Source: an uncultured Bacteroidota bacterium (GTDB taxonomy: Bacteria; Bacteroidota; Bacteroidia; Chitinophagales; Chitinophagaceae). From it: a stretch of 64,000 bases of DNA. Below are positions 50,315 through 60,320 of the stretch, one piece after another. The stretch is from the NCBI GenBank assembly GCA_903854725.1, contig CAINWZ010000094.1, positions 1-64,000 on the forward strand, read 5' to 3'. The notes beneath the pieces were generated by a model. It was given only the letters and a program-made list of their open reading frames with translations, did no database searches and had not been told where the DNA came from. The translations under genes were made by a program, and so were the position numbers. The number at the start of each line of letters is the position of its first letter. The stretch's first letter is position 1.

Positions 50315-51259
50315 CTATTTGTATTTATTCAAAATAGTCGCTGCGGTAATTTTATCTTTCGCTAACTGTGATTTCAAGGCGTCTAATCCATCAAACTTCA
50401 CTTCACCTCTAATATATTCATATACTAATACAGTTAAATTTTGTTCATAGATGTCTTCATCAAAATTTAAAATATGCACTTCAATTACTTTTTTCTGCCC
50501 ATCCACAGTAGGCCTAATGCCAATATTCATCATTCCATCCAATACATCATTGCCTAGGCAACTACCTTTTACTTTAACTGCATATACTCCATTGGAGGGG
50601 ATAATTTTTTCTTCGTTATTAATATGCAAGTTAGCCGTTGGAAAGCCTATGGTACGTCCAATCTGATTGCCTCTAACCACAAATCCATCAAAATGATAAG
50701 CATAACCTAAGAGGGCATTTGCTTTTTCAATGTTATTTTCAGATAAATAGTTTCTAATATGTGTTGAGCTTACAATTTCTCCGGCAACTATTTTTTCATT
50801 TATTTCCTCTACTTTAAATTGGAGTTCTTCTCCAAATTTCTTTAAAAGTTCAAAATTGCCATTTCTGCCATTCCCAAAACGATGATCGTATCCAACAATA
50901 ATTGTGTGAGGGTGAAAATGATCAAATAGGAAGTCTTTTACGTATTGATTGGCAGATAAATTAGAAAAGGCGTAATCGAAATTTACCACCACTAGATGAT
51001 CCACCTCGTTTTTTTCTAATAATTCAATTCGCTCCTCAAGGCTTGTTAATTGTTTAATTTCACCTGGAATAGAGGATATTATTTTTCTAGGATGTGGATG
51101 AAAGGTGATTATAACAGTTTCCCCGCCTACTTCAAGGGCAATCTGCTTCATTCTGCTTATGATTTGCTGATGTCCAATATGAACACCGTCAAAGGCTCCA
51201 GTGGTAATTACGGCATGTTTAAATGCAGGTAATTGATTTAAATCGTAGTGAACAGTCAT
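50315..51259 (-). CDS. ribF: Bifunctional riboflavin kinase / FAD synthetase
   Basis: VITTGAFDGVHIGHQQII; VGYDHRFGNGRNGN; GRTIGFPTANL; GVYAVKVKG. Confidence 0.96.
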   Translation of the reverse strand: MTVHYDLNQLPAFKHAVITTGAFDGVHIGHQQIISRMKQIALEVGGETVIITFHPHPRKIISSIPGEIKQLTSLEERIELLEKNEVDHLVVVNFDYAFSNLSANQYVKDFLFDHFHPHTIIVGYDHRFGNGRNGNFELLKKFGEELQFKVEEINEKIVAGEIVSSTHIRNYLSENNIEKANALLGYAYHFDGFVVRGNQIGRTIGFPTANLHINNEEKIIPSNGVYAVKVKGSCLGNDVLDGMMNIGIRPTVDGQKKVIEVHILNFDEDIYEQNLTVLVYEYIRGEVKFDGLDALKSQLAKDKITAATILNKYK

Positions 51260-51297
51260 CTTCGTTTGCTAAATATGGCACAAATGTAAAACAATTG

Positions 51298-51305
51298 TAC
51301 CTTTG
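51298..51305 (+). promoter_or_regulatory. -7 element TACCTTTG upstream of the purM-like gene
   Basis: Perfect TAnnTTTG 23 nt before the ATG; no clear -33 box at N19. Confidence 0.4.
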
Positions 51306-51327
51306 TGCCACAAACCAATTTTGATTC

Positions 51328-52506
51328 ATGTCATTGTATGCCCAACGCGGAGTTTCCGCTCAAAAAGAAGAAGTTCATGCTGCTATTCAGCATTTAGATC
51401 AAGGACTTTATCCTAATGCTTTTTGTAAGTTATATGCCGACTTTTTAGGAGGTAAAACTGACTACATTAATATCATGCATGCCGATGGGGCAGGCACAAA
51501 AAGCATATTGGCGTATATATATTGGAAAGAAACTGGAGATGCTAGTGTTTGGAGAGGCATTGCACAGGATGCCATTGCAATGAATTTAGATGATTTATTA
51601 TGTGTGGGAATTTATGATCAAATTTTATTTTCTTCCACCATTGATAGAAATAAATTAGTTATTACAGGGGAGGTATTAAGTGAAGTGATTAATGCCACTC
51701 AAGATTTCTTTAATACATTAAAAAAATTTGGCATAAACATCGAATTTTTAGGGGGAGAGACTGCTGATGTGGGTGATGTTGTTAGGACGATTGCGGTAAA
51801 TGGAACTATGACAGCTCGTTGGCCTAAAGAAAAATTAATTACAAACGATTTTATTGCAGCAGGTCAAGTAATTGTTGGCTTTTCTAGTTATGGTCAAGCT
51901 ACATATGAAAATAGTTATAATAGTGGTTTAGGAAGTAATGGACTTACTAGTGCGAGGCACGATGTATTGCATCATGACTATGCAAAAAAATATCCAGAAA
52001 CTTTTGAACCGGGCTTGAAAGAAGAAGTGGTCTATATTGGCAAAAATAAAATGACAGATGATTTAGCTATACCTGGTTATGGTAATATTTCGATAGGTAA
52101 ATTATTATTAAGTCCAACGCGTACTTATGCGCCATTGGTGAAAGCTATACTGGATAAGCATTTTAAAGCAGTAAAGGGGATGATTCATTGTAGTGGTGGA
52201 GGGCAGACTAAATGCATGAAATATTTACCAGGCCCAATGCGAATTGTCAAAGATAATTTTATGGAAGTGCCTCCAATTTTTAAACTCATACAAGAAAATT
52301 CGGGAGCCAATGCCCGTGAAATGTATCAGGTTTTTAACATGGGGCATCGATTAGAAATTTTTACAGACGAGCAATCCGCGCAAGATTTAATAGCCTTGGC
52401 TAAAACATTTAATATTGAAGCTCAAATTATTGGCAGCGTGGAAGCTTCTGCTCAAAAAGAGTTAATTTTAAAAGGAAGTTTTGGTACTGAAACATTTACC
52501 TATTAA
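51328..52506 (+). CDS. purM: Phosphoribosylformylglycinamidine cyclo-ligase (AIR synthase family)
   Basis: HADGAGTKSILAYIYWKETG; IAMNLDDLLCVG; FLGGETADVGDVVRTI; HCSGGGQTK. Confidence 0.85.
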   Translation: MSLYAQRGVSAQKEEVHAAIQHLDQGLYPNAFCKLYADFLGGKTDYINIMHADGAGTKSILAYIYWKETGDASVWRGIAQDAIAMNLDDLLCVGIYDQILFSSTIDRNKLVITGEVLSEVINATQDFFNTLKKFGINIEFLGGETADVGDVVRTIAVNGTMTARWPKEKLITNDFIAAGQVIVGFSSYGQATYENSYNSGLGSNGLTSARHDVLHHDYAKKYPETFEPGLKEEVVYIGKNKMTDDLAIPGYGNISIGKLLLSPTRTYAPLVKAILDKHFKAVKGMIHCSGGGQTKCMKYLPGPMRIVKDNFMEVPPIFKLIQENSGANAREMYQVFNMGHRLEIFTDEQSAQDLIALAKTFNIEAQIIGSVEASAQKELILKGSFGTETFTY

Positions 52507-52560
52507 TTTTAAATGTTGAGTCATTCTACATAAAAATATTTTATACTAACAAACTAGTTT

Positions 52561-53235
52561 ATGAGCGAAATAGTAGTACAATTAGAAAAGGTAAATATTT
52601 ACCAAAGCGGTAATCTTATTTTACAAGATGTAAATTTTAATGTACAAAAAGGAGAGTTTGTTTATTTAGTGGGCAAAACGGGTACAGGAAAAAGTAGTTT
52701 ATTGAAAACATTATATGGGGAAATTACCCTTACGGAAGGAATGGGTAAGGTGGTGGATTTTGATTTAAAAGAAATGGATTGGAAAAAACTTCCTTTTTTA
52801 AGAAGAAATTTAGGGGTAGTCTTTCAAGATTTTCAATTGTTAACCGACAGAAACGTGCATGAGAACTTGCGTTTTGTGTTAAAAGCAACAGGCTGGGAAG
52901 ATGAGCGTTTGATAGAGCAAAAGATAGAAGATGTCCTTGCTAAAGTGGGACTTCAAAATAAAGGCTTTAAAATGACCTATGAGATGAGTGGAGGTGAGCA
53001 GCAAAGAGTTGATATTGCTAGGGCGCTCTTAAATTCCCCTAAACTCATATTAGCAGACGAACCTACAGGGAGTCTAGATCCTGAAACCAGTGATGAAATC
53101 ATGCAATTATTATTTCAAATAGCTAAGGATGACGGTACGGCTATAGTGATGGCTACCCACGATTTTATGGTGGTTGGTAAGTTCCCCTCTAGGACCTTAA
53201 CCACCACAGGGGGAAGGCTTATCGAGCGCGCTTAA
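52561..53235 (+). CDS. ftsE: FtsE-like ABC transporter ATP-binding protein
   Basis: [18 protein letters not shown] Walker [34 protein letters not shown]. Confidence 0.9.
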   Translation: MSEIVVQLEKVNIYQSGNLILQDVNFNVQKGEFVYLVGKTGTGKSSLLKTLYGEITLTEGMGKVVDFDLKEMDWKKLPFLRRNLGVVFQDFQLLTDRNVHENLRFVLKATGWEDERLIEQKIEDVLAKVGLQNKGFKMTYEMSGGEQQRVDIARALLNSPKLILADEPTGSLDPETSDEIMQLLFQIAKDDGTAIVMATHDFMVVGKFPSRTLTTTGGRLIERA

Positions 53236-53328
53236 TTTTTCTCCACTAATTGTACACAAAATACCTTTTAGGGCTTGATTTCTTGGGTCTTTTTCTTATG
53301 TTCGCAGACATAAAAAAGAAGATAACAA

Positions 53329-56300
53329 GTGAGACTAAAGTCATTAGAAATCAAAGGGTTCAAGAGCTTTGCTGACAAAACAATAGTAAGTTTTGACGAG
53401 GGAATTACAGGTATTATCGGACCTAATGGTTGTGGTAAAAGTAATATCATTGATAGCATAAGATGGGTAATTGGAGAACAGAAAATTTCAGCTTTAAGAA
53501 GTGAGAATTTAGATTCTTTAGTTTTTAACGGAAGTAAAACAAGATCTGCAAGTAGTATGGCCGAAGTGAGCCTTACTTTCGAGAATACAAAAAATTTATT
53601 ACCCACTGAGTTTAGCACGATAACTGTAACGCGTCGTTTTTATAAAAACGGGGAGAGTGAATATCGATTAAATGATGTGGCTTGTCGTCTTAAAGACATT
53701 CACAATTTATTTTTAGATACCGGTGTTAGTACAGATAGTTATGCTATTATCGAATTAGGAATGGTAGATGATATCATTAAGGATAAAGATAATAGTCGTC
53801 GTAGAATGTTAGAGCAAGCTGCTGGTATAACTATTTACAAAACAAGAAAAAAAGAAGCGAAGAATAAATTAGATGCTACCGAACAAGATTTAGCGCGTAT
53901 TGAAGATTTGTTATTTGAAATAAATAACCAATTAAAAACATTAGAAAATCAAGCTAAAAAAGCAGAAAAGTATTTTGAGATCAAAAAAGATTACAAAGAC
54001 ACTGCCATTGAGCTTGCTAAAGCTTCTTTAGAAGGTTTTAATATTAGCTATAAGGAATTAAACGACCAACAAGAAGCAGAAACAGATAAGAAGTTTCAGC
54101 TAGAAGCTGCTATTGCATTGGAAGAAGCCGCATTAGAACAAGAGCGTGTTGTTTTTATTGAAAAAGAGAAAGGGTTGCAAGTAATGCAACATCAATTCAA
54201 TGATAGTTTATCTTTATTAAGAACAAAAGAAAACGATAAGAACTTAGCGGCACAGCGTTTAGATTATTTGAATGACAAGGAAGCTAGTTTACAAGAATTT
54301 TTATTAAAAGCAGAAGGGCAATTAAAAACAATTGGTGATTCTATTGAATATACCAAGTTGCAAGTAGTAGAAGAAGAAAAAATATACCAAGATTTTAAAA
54401 CAAGAGTAGATCAATCTCAAACAGCATTAACTGAAAAAAGAGATTCATTTGATAGTCAAAGAGCTGTTTTAGATAATTTACGTCAATCCTATCAGCAAAT
54501 TCAACGCAATCAATTTGATGCCGAGAAAAAAGTGGCGGTATCTGATACTTCTATTCAAAACGTACAAAGAAGTCATCAACAAATAGCCGAAGAGCAGCAA
54601 CATAGAATTGCGCAAATTGGGGATATAACTTCACAATTAGCCACTAAAGAAAGCGATTTAGAAACCAATAAATCGCATTTAGCAGCCTTGCAAATTCAAC
54701 ACGATACAGCAAGAGCTAGTATTTTTGAAACCCAAGAGCAATTAGAAATACTCAGATCAGAGTTGGCAGAGCAAACAAGAAAATTAGATGCGAAGAAGAA
54801 TGAATATGATTTATTAAAGAGTTTGGTTGATTCTATGGAAGGTTATCCAGAGAGTGTTAAATTCTTACATAAGAATACTGGCTGGAATCATCAAGCGCCT
54901 ATTTTATCAGATATTTTATATGTTCAAGAAGCGTATCGTGCTGCGGTGGAGAATGTATTAGAACCTTATTTGAACTATTATGTCGTAAATGATTTGAAAG
55001 AGGGAATGCAAGCGGTTCAATTGTTAGATGATAACAAAAAGGGCAAGGCGAATTTCTTTTTATTAGATCAATTAAATGGAGCAAGTGCTACTGCAGCGCC
55101 TGCTAATACTATTGCTGCTTTATCTGTAATTGAAATTGATAGTAAATACAGTGCTTTGGCTAATCATTTATTAGGCAATGTTTTTATTGCAGAAAATGAA
55201 CAAGCATTATCTGGTGATTATGCTGGTGTAATTTTGGAGAAATCGGGTAAGTATGTTAGAGGAAAGTATACTTTAACAGGAGGCAGTGTTGGTTTATTTG
55301 AAGGCAAGAAAATAGGACGTGCTAAAAATTTAGAGAAGCTTTTAGAAGATATTCAAGCGCAAGAAAAAATAGTGAATGAATTAAAGAATAATATTCAAAC
55401 ACAACATAATTCTGTATTGCAATTTAACGAGCTTTTAAAGGAGAATGAAATACGATCAACAGAACAAGCTGTTAATACTTTAATCAATGAGGTATTTGCT
55501 AATAAAAATAGATTAGAAAATTTACAATTGGCCCAAGAGTCAGCCATTGTTAAGTTGAAAGAATTTGAGGATAAGATTACAGAAGAACACCTGGCTATAG
55601 CGGACACAAGAGTAGCTTTAGAAGCTTTGAATATTTCATTACAACAAACACAGACTAGTTTAAATGATGTTGAATTGGCTTATCAAGCAGCTGAGCAAGC
55701 GTATCATTTAGCTTCGGGCGAATTCAATGAAATGAATTTGCAATTAACGAAGCAGTATAGTAAAATAGAAGCTTTACAACAGGAAGTTGTATTTAAGGAA
55801 AATCAATTGAATGATTTACATGCGCAAATTCAAAGCAATAGTGTTCAATTAACAGAAGCCAGTGCAGCCATTGTAGAAAGTCGTGAGCAATTGGCTCAGT
55901 TAGAAGCTGAATTGGTTACTTTACTTAAGACAAAAGAAGAAGAAGAGCAGAAATTAAACGAGGCAGATCAAGCGTATTATAATTTACGTACTATTTTACA
56001 GGAGAAAGAGAGTGCTTTGAGAATGCAGATTAAGTCTAAAGAGTTAATTGATCAATTGATTAATGAAATCAAAGACCAACTTAATAATTTAAAATTACAG
56101 TTGTCTGGAATGAAAGAGCGTTTGAATGTTGAATTTAAAGTGGAGTTAGAGGAGATATTAGACGAAGGAAGAGCTACTGAAATATCTTTAGAAGAATTAC
56201 AAGCTAGTGCGGATAGAATGAAAAAACGTTTAGAGAACATGGGTGAAGTGAATCCAACAGCCATTGAAGCCTATACAGAAATGAAAAAACGTTACGATTT

Positions 56301-56847
56301 CATTTTAGACCAAAAGAATGACTTAGTAACGGCTAAGGAAAGTTTAATGCTCACCATTCAAGAAGTGGAAGCAACTGCCAATAAAGCTTTCTTGGAAACA
56401 TATAATCAAGCTAGAGAAAACTTCCAAAAGGTATTTAAAGCCTTATTCACAGAAGAAGATTCTTGTGATTTAATATTAGTAGATCCAGAGAATTTAGCGG
56501 AAACAGCTGTGGAAATTGTGGCACGTCCTAAAGGTAAAAAACCATCTTCTATTAGTCAATTAAGTGGAGGAGAAAGAACCTTAACAGCCACTGCTATGTT
56601 ATTTGCTATTTATTTAATTAAGCCAGCACCATTCTGTATTTTAGATGAGGTAGATGCGCCATTAGATGATGCCAACGTAGGTAAGTTCACGCAGATGATT
56701 CAGAAATTTAGCGACAATTCGCAGTTTATCATTGTAACACACAATAAACAAACGATGAGTGCGGTGGATGTTATTTACGGAGTGACCATGCAGGAGCCTG
56801 GTGTGAGTAAGTTAGTGCCTGTAGATTTTAGAAGCTTAAGCAACTAA
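53329..56847 (+). CDS. smc: Chromosome segregation protein SMC (GTG start)
   Basis: MRLKSLEIKGFKSFADKTIVSFDEGITGIIGPNGCGKSNIIDSIRWVIGEQ; hinge GGSVGLFEGKKIGR; SQLSGGERTLTATAMLFAIY; ILDEVDAPLDDANV. Confidence 0.97.
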   Translation: MRLKSLEIKGFKSFADKTIVSFDEGITGIIGPNGCGKSNIIDSIRWVIGEQKISALRSENLDSLVFNGSKTRSASSMAEVSLTFENTKNLLPTEFSTITVTRRFYKNGESEYRLNDVACRLKDIHNLFLDTGVSTDSYAIIELGMVDDIIKDKDNSRRRMLEQAAGITIYKTRKKEAKNKLDATEQDLARIEDLLFEINNQLKTLENQAKKAEKYFEIKKDYKDTAIELAKASLEGFNISYKELNDQQEAETDKKFQLEAAIALEEAALEQERVVFIEKEKGLQVMQHQFNDSLSLLRTKENDKNLAAQRLDYLNDKEASLQEFLLKAEGQLKTIGDSIEYTKLQVVEEEKIYQDFKTRVDQSQTALTEKRDSFDSQRAVLDNLRQSYQQIQRNQFDAEKKVAVSDTSIQNVQRSHQQIAEEQQHRIAQIGDITSQLATKESDLETNKSHLAALQIQHDTARASIFETQEQLEILRSELAEQTRKLDAKKNEYDLLKSLVDSMEGYPESVKFLHKNTGWNHQAPILSDILYVQEAYRAAVENVLEPYLNYYVVNDLKEGMQAVQLLDDNKKGKANFFLLDQLNGASATAAPANTIAALSVIEIDSKYSALANHLLGNVFIAENEQALSGDYAGVILEKSGKYVRGKYTLTGGSVGLFEGKKIGRAKNLEKLLEDIQAQEKIVNELKNNIQTQHNSVLQFNELLKENEIRSTEQAVNTLINEVFANKNRLENLQLAQESAIVKLKEFEDKITEEHLAIADTRVALEALNISLQQTQTSLNDVELAYQAAEQAYHLASGEFNEMNLQLTKQYSKIEALQQEVVFKENQLNDLHAQIQSNSVQLTEASAAIVESREQLAQLEAELVTLLKTKEEEEQKLNEADQAYYNLRTILQEKESALRMQIKSKELIDQLINEIKDQLNNLKLQLSGMKERLNVEFKVELEEILDEGRATEISLEELQASADRMKKRLENMGEVNPTAIEAYTEMKKRYDFILDQKNDLVTAKESLMLTIQEVEATANKAFLETYNQARENFQKVFKALFTEEDSCDLILVDPENLAETAVEIVARPKGKKPSSISQLSGGERTLTATAMLFAIYLIKPAPFCILDEVDAPLDDANVGKFTQMIQKFSDNSQFIIVTHNKQTMSAVDVIYGVTMQEPGVSKLVPVDFRSLSN

Positions 56848-56903
56848 ATTTTATAACCACCGAATAATAAATGGGGTTAACCGTAAATTAAATAAAATTG
56901 ATA

Positions 56904-56947
56904 CAATAAAAGGGAAGCTTTGCTTAAAGGCTTCCCTTTTATTATAT
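56904..56947 (+). terminator. Terminator after smc
   Basis: aataaaagggaagctttgcttaaaggcttcccttttatta. Confidence 0.85.
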
Positions 56948-56990
56948 AACCCTTTAATTAGCAATAAGTTTAATGTTTAAACTATAAAAA

Positions 56991-57443
56991 TTGATAAAAT
57001 CGGCCTCTATATTATTTCTAACTTGTTTTTTATTGTATCTGCCTTTTAGTAGACAGCCAGATTATTTTGATAGTGAAATTGCCCCGGCAATTATAAAATG
57101 GCAACCTAATGAATTAATAGAACAAGGGGGGAAAGTGAAGGTGGGTAGTTTAGTGGCCGTGTATTCTGAATTTGGTAAACAATATGCCATTGTGATTGAT
57201 AGTGCCCAATATGCCTCTCAACTAGGTAAAAAGGTAGAAGTAATCTATGAATTAAGCAATCCTCATAAAGCTGTTATAAATAAGCTTTGGGGGTATTGGC
57301 TTATTCCCATTGAATTGGCTTGGTCTTTTGGCTTTTTCTTTATTTTATTAGGTATTGCCTATGCTACAACGCACCGCCCGCATCCCAGCGCCATCGCCGA
57401 GCAATTAAAAGCAGAGGAAGGGCCTAAGAAAAAATACGAGTAA
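56991..57443 (+). CDS. Hypothetical membrane protein (DUF3592-like architecture)
   Basis: N-terminal signal/TM, extracytoplasmic beta-rich segment, second TM AWSFGFFFILLGIAYA, charged tail. Confidence 0.6.
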   Translation: MIKSASILFLTCFLLYLPFSRQPDYFDSEIAPAIIKWQPNELIEQGGKVKVGSLVAVYSEFGKQYAIVIDSAQYASQLGKKVEVIYELSNPHKAVINKLWGYWLIPIELAWSFGFFFILLGIAYATTHRPHPSAIAEQLKAEEGPKKKYE

Positions 57444-57460
57444 TAAGTCTATAAAAAGTG

Positions 57461-57557
57461 CTAAAATCTAAAAAGAATAAATGCTATGCCGAGCATACAT
57501 TGTGAGCGAAGTAATCTGAGAGTCGAGCTATAGGTGTTTATTCTTTAAAGATTTTAA
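57461..57557. repeat. Imperfect palindromic intergenic element
   Basis: aaaatctaaaaagaataaatgctat ... ataggtgtttattctttaaagatttt arms around core gccgagcatacattgtgagcgaagtaatctgagagtcgagc. Confidence 0.5.
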
Positions 57558-57582
57558 AAATGGGTAACTATAATTTTGTGGA

Positions 57583-58047
57583 TTAACGTTTCAATAGACG
57601 TTTAATTTCTTTGTCGACGTCGCGGGTTTTGATGGTTTCGCGTTTGTCAAATTCCTTTTTACCCTTACCTACACCAATTTCAACTTTGGCGAATCGTTTT
57701 TCGTTAAAGAAAATGCGTAAAGGGATAATAGAGTAGCCCTTTTCTTTTACTTTGGTCTCTAATTTTTCAAGTTCTCTTTTTTGCAATAATAGTTTACGAT
57801 CATGCACTTCTATATGATTATTGGCATTGCCATGTGTATAGGCATTAATGAATAATCCTCTCACCCATAATTCACCTTTATCAAACATGCAAAAAGAATC
57901 ATTAAAACTTACTTTACCTTCTCTAATAGATTTAACCTCAGTTCCAAGCAAAACAATGCCTGCCTCATATTTATCTTCTATGTGGTAGTTGAAATAGGCC
58001 TGCCTATTGTTTAATTCTTTTACTTGAACTGGTTTCGCTTTGGCCAT
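57583..58047 (-). CDS. smpB: SsrA-binding protein; start trimmed from ORF-track 58083
   Basis: MAKAKPVQVKELNNRQAYFNYHIEDKYEAGIVLLGTEVKSIREGKVSFNDSF; the extra 12 codons overlap the accD terminator. Confidence 0.96.
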   Translation of the reverse strand: MAKAKPVQVKELNNRQAYFNYHIEDKYEAGIVLLGTEVKSIREGKVSFNDSFCMFDKGELWVRGLFINAYTHGNANNHIEVHDRKLLLQKRELEKLETKVKEKGYSIIPLRIFFNEKRFAKVEIGVGKGKKEFDKRETIKTRDVDKEIKRLLKR

Positions 58048-58080
58048 AAAAAATCCCGGAACTGATCTAGTGCCGGGAAA
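58048..58080 (-). terminator. Terminator of accD, abutting the smpB start codon
   Basis: Minus strand CCCGGCACTAGATCAGTTCCGGG-ATTTTTT-ATG. Confidence 0.75.
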
Positions 58081-58115
58081 CAAAAATAGGATTAAATATT
58101 GACTTCCTAAATGGA

Positions 58116-59033
58116 TTAATGCTTGAATAAGTAAGCCACTTCGGATAATTTGTTTTTTAAGTCTTTGCGATTTACTATAAAGTCTAAAAATCCATGTTCT
58201 AATAAAAATTCACTTCTTTGAAATCCAGGCGGTAAATCTTTTTTGATGGTCTCTTTAATAACACGAGGACCTGCAAAACCAATTAAGGCGCCAGGTTCTG
58301 CAATATTGATATCTCCCAACATACCAAAGCTTGCAGATATTCCACCAAAGGTAGGATCGGTAAGCATTGAAATAAAGGGAAGTTTTGCGTCGCTCAATTG
58401 AGAAAGTTTGCCACTTGTTTTAGCCAATTGCATTAAGCTAAAAGCACTTTCCATCATACGTGCACCACCGCTTTTGCTAATTACTAAGTAGGGTAGCTTG
58501 TGTTTTATGCAATAGTCTACAGCACGACTAAATTTTTCTCCCATTACACTACCAAGTGATCCACCAATAAATTCAAAATCCATACAAGCAGTCACTAATT
58601 CTTCTCCATTTATTTTCCCTACTGCAACACGCATGGAATCTTTTAAATCGGTTTTAGCATGTATTTCGTCAAGTCGTTTTTGGTAATTTTTTAAATCGGT
58701 AAAGTTTAAAGCATCTTTACTTTTAATATTGTCAAATAGCTCTGTGAATTGTGCATTGTCATATAAAATGTCAAAATATTCATCACTTCCAATTCGATGA
58801 TGAAAATCGCATTTGGAGCAAATGAATAAATTCTCTTTTAATTCAGAGCTAGTACAAATATGATTACAAGAAGGACATTTCGTCCAAAGACCTTCTGGTG
58901 TTTCTTTTTTATCGGCAGTAGAAGTGGTAATACCTTTTCTAATTCGTTTAAACCATCTAGATTTACTTGCTTCTGAGCCAGCAGTTTCTTCTCCCGTTAA
59001 GTTCACTTCAATATCTTCTTCTCTATTTTTCAT
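58116..59033 (-). CDS. accD: Acetyl-CoA carboxylase carboxyltransferase subunit beta
   Basis: [33 protein letters not shown] zinc ribbon; [21 protein letters not shown]. Confidence 0.97.
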   Translation of the reverse strand: MKNREEDIEVNLTGEETAGSEASKSRWFKRIRKGITTSTADKKETPEGLWTKCPSCNHICTSSELKENLFICSKCDFHHRIGSDEYFDILYDNAQFTELFDNIKSKDALNFTDLKNYQKRLDEIHAKTDLKDSMRVAVGKINGEELVTACMDFEFIGGSLGSVMGEKFSRAVDYCIKHKLPYLVISKSGGARMMESAFSLMQLAKTSGKLSQLSDAKLPFISMLTDPTFGGISASFGMLGDINIAEPGALIGFAGPRVIKETIKKDLPPGFQRSEFLLEHGFLDFIVNRKDLKNKLSEVAYLFKH

Positions 59034-59074
59034 AGTAAAGCAATTGTTTTAATCGTATATGAAGTTATAAAAAA

Positions 59075-59109
59075 TAAACAGCCACCCAGTGTTGTGCATT
59101 AGGCGGCTA
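59075..59109 (-). terminator. Probable terminator of fbaA
   Basis: agccacc...ggcggct hairpin, minus-strand TGTTTATTTTTTAT tail. Confidence 0.6.
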
Positions 59110-59123
59110 TGTTAAAATTTTGT

Positions 59124-60191
59124 TTAAGCGTTTCTATTAATACAATTTAAGTCATCAAAAGCAATTTCTAATCGGCTTATAAAGGATTCTTCTCCTTTTC
59201 TTAACCAAACTCTTGGATCGTAATATTTCTTATTGGGCTTGTCAGCTCCTTCAGGATTTCCTAATTGTGCTTGTAAAAAGGCTTCATTCTTTTTGTAATA
59301 ACTTAAAATACCTTCCCAGAAGGCCCATTGTAAATCTGTATCTAAATTCATCTTAATAGCACCATATCCAATAGCTTCTCTAATTTGATTTTGAGGAGAA
59401 CCAGATCCGCCATGAAAAACAAAATACACTGGCTTTTCAGGAGTGTTAAATTTTTTCTGAATATACACTTGACTGTTGTTTAGAATATCTGGTCTTAATT
59501 CAACATTACCTGGTTTGTATACGCCATGTACATTGCCAAAAGCGGCAGCTACGGTAAATAGTTTACCAACTTTACTTAATTCAGTATAAGCGTATTCAAC
59601 ATGTTCTGGTTGTGTATATAATTTGTCATTGTCAACATTGCTATTGTCTACACCATCTTCTTCACCACCAGTTACACCTAATTCAATTTCTATACTCATA
59701 CCAAGTGGTGCCATTCTTTTATAAAATTCAACAGAAGTTTGAATGTTTTCTTCAATACTTTCTTCTGACAAATCCAACATATGAGAACTAAATAAAGGCT
59801 GTCCTTTTTCTTTATTAAATTGTTCACCCGCATCAATTAAGGCACTAATCCATGGTAACCATTTTTTAGAAGCATGATCGGTATGAAGTACAACAGGCAC
59901 ATTGTAAAACTTAGCCACCTGATGAACGTGTAAAGCACCCGCAATTGCACCTTGAATATTAGCTTGTAAATTATCATTAGGCATTCCCTTGCCAGCAATG
60001 AATTGAGCACCCCCATTTGAAAATTGAATAATAATAGGAGAGTTCACTTTAGCAGCCGTTTCAATAGCCGCATTTATCGTGTCTGTTCCAGTCGTATTAA
60101 CTGCTGGTATGGCAAATTTGTTTGTCTTTGCATCATTGTATAAAGTCTCTAGCTCTTTGCCAAATAAAACCCCTGCTCTGTACTTGCTCAT
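59124..60191 (-). CDS. fbaA: Class II fructose-bisphosphate aldolase
   Basis: PVVLHTDHASKKWLPW; IEIELGVTGGEEDGVDN; YFVFHGGSGSPQNQIREAI. Confidence 0.97.
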   Translation of the reverse strand: MSKYRAGVLFGKELETLYNDAKTNKFAIPAVNTTGTDTINAAIETAAKVNSPIIIQFSNGGAQFIAGKGMPNDNLQANIQGAIAGALHVHQVAKFYNVPVVLHTDHASKKWLPWISALIDAGEQFNKEKGQPLFSSHMLDLSEESIEENIQTSVEFYKRMAPLGMSIEIELGVTGGEEDGVDNSNVDNDKLYTQPEHVEYAYTELSKVGKLFTVAAAFGNVHGVYKPGNVELRPDILNNSQVYIQKKFNTPEKPVYFVFHGGSGSPQNQIREAIGYGAIKMNLDTDLQWAFWEGILSYYKKNEAFLQAQLGNPEGADKPNKKYYDPRVWLRKGEESFISRLEIAFDDLNCINRNA

Positions 60192-60267
60192 AGTTTATTT
60201 ATTGAGTGGCAAATATACAATTTATGCCCCAAACGGATGTTAGCCTTCATAGGGTAGTTAGAGAAAA

Positions 60268-60290
60268 ATAATCCCCCAAAATGGGAATAA
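60268..60290 (-). terminator. Weak terminator-like hairpin after the cysteine synthase gene
   Basis: atcccccaaaatgggaat, minus-strand ATTATTTTTC tail. Confidence 0.35.
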
Positions 60291-60320
60291 TACACACATT
60301 TATAATTGAAAATCAATAGT

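Noticed and set aside
53268-53618. 116-aa minus-strand ORF overlapping the smc start
   Set aside because: Overlaps the smc N-terminus (Walker A); no independent support.
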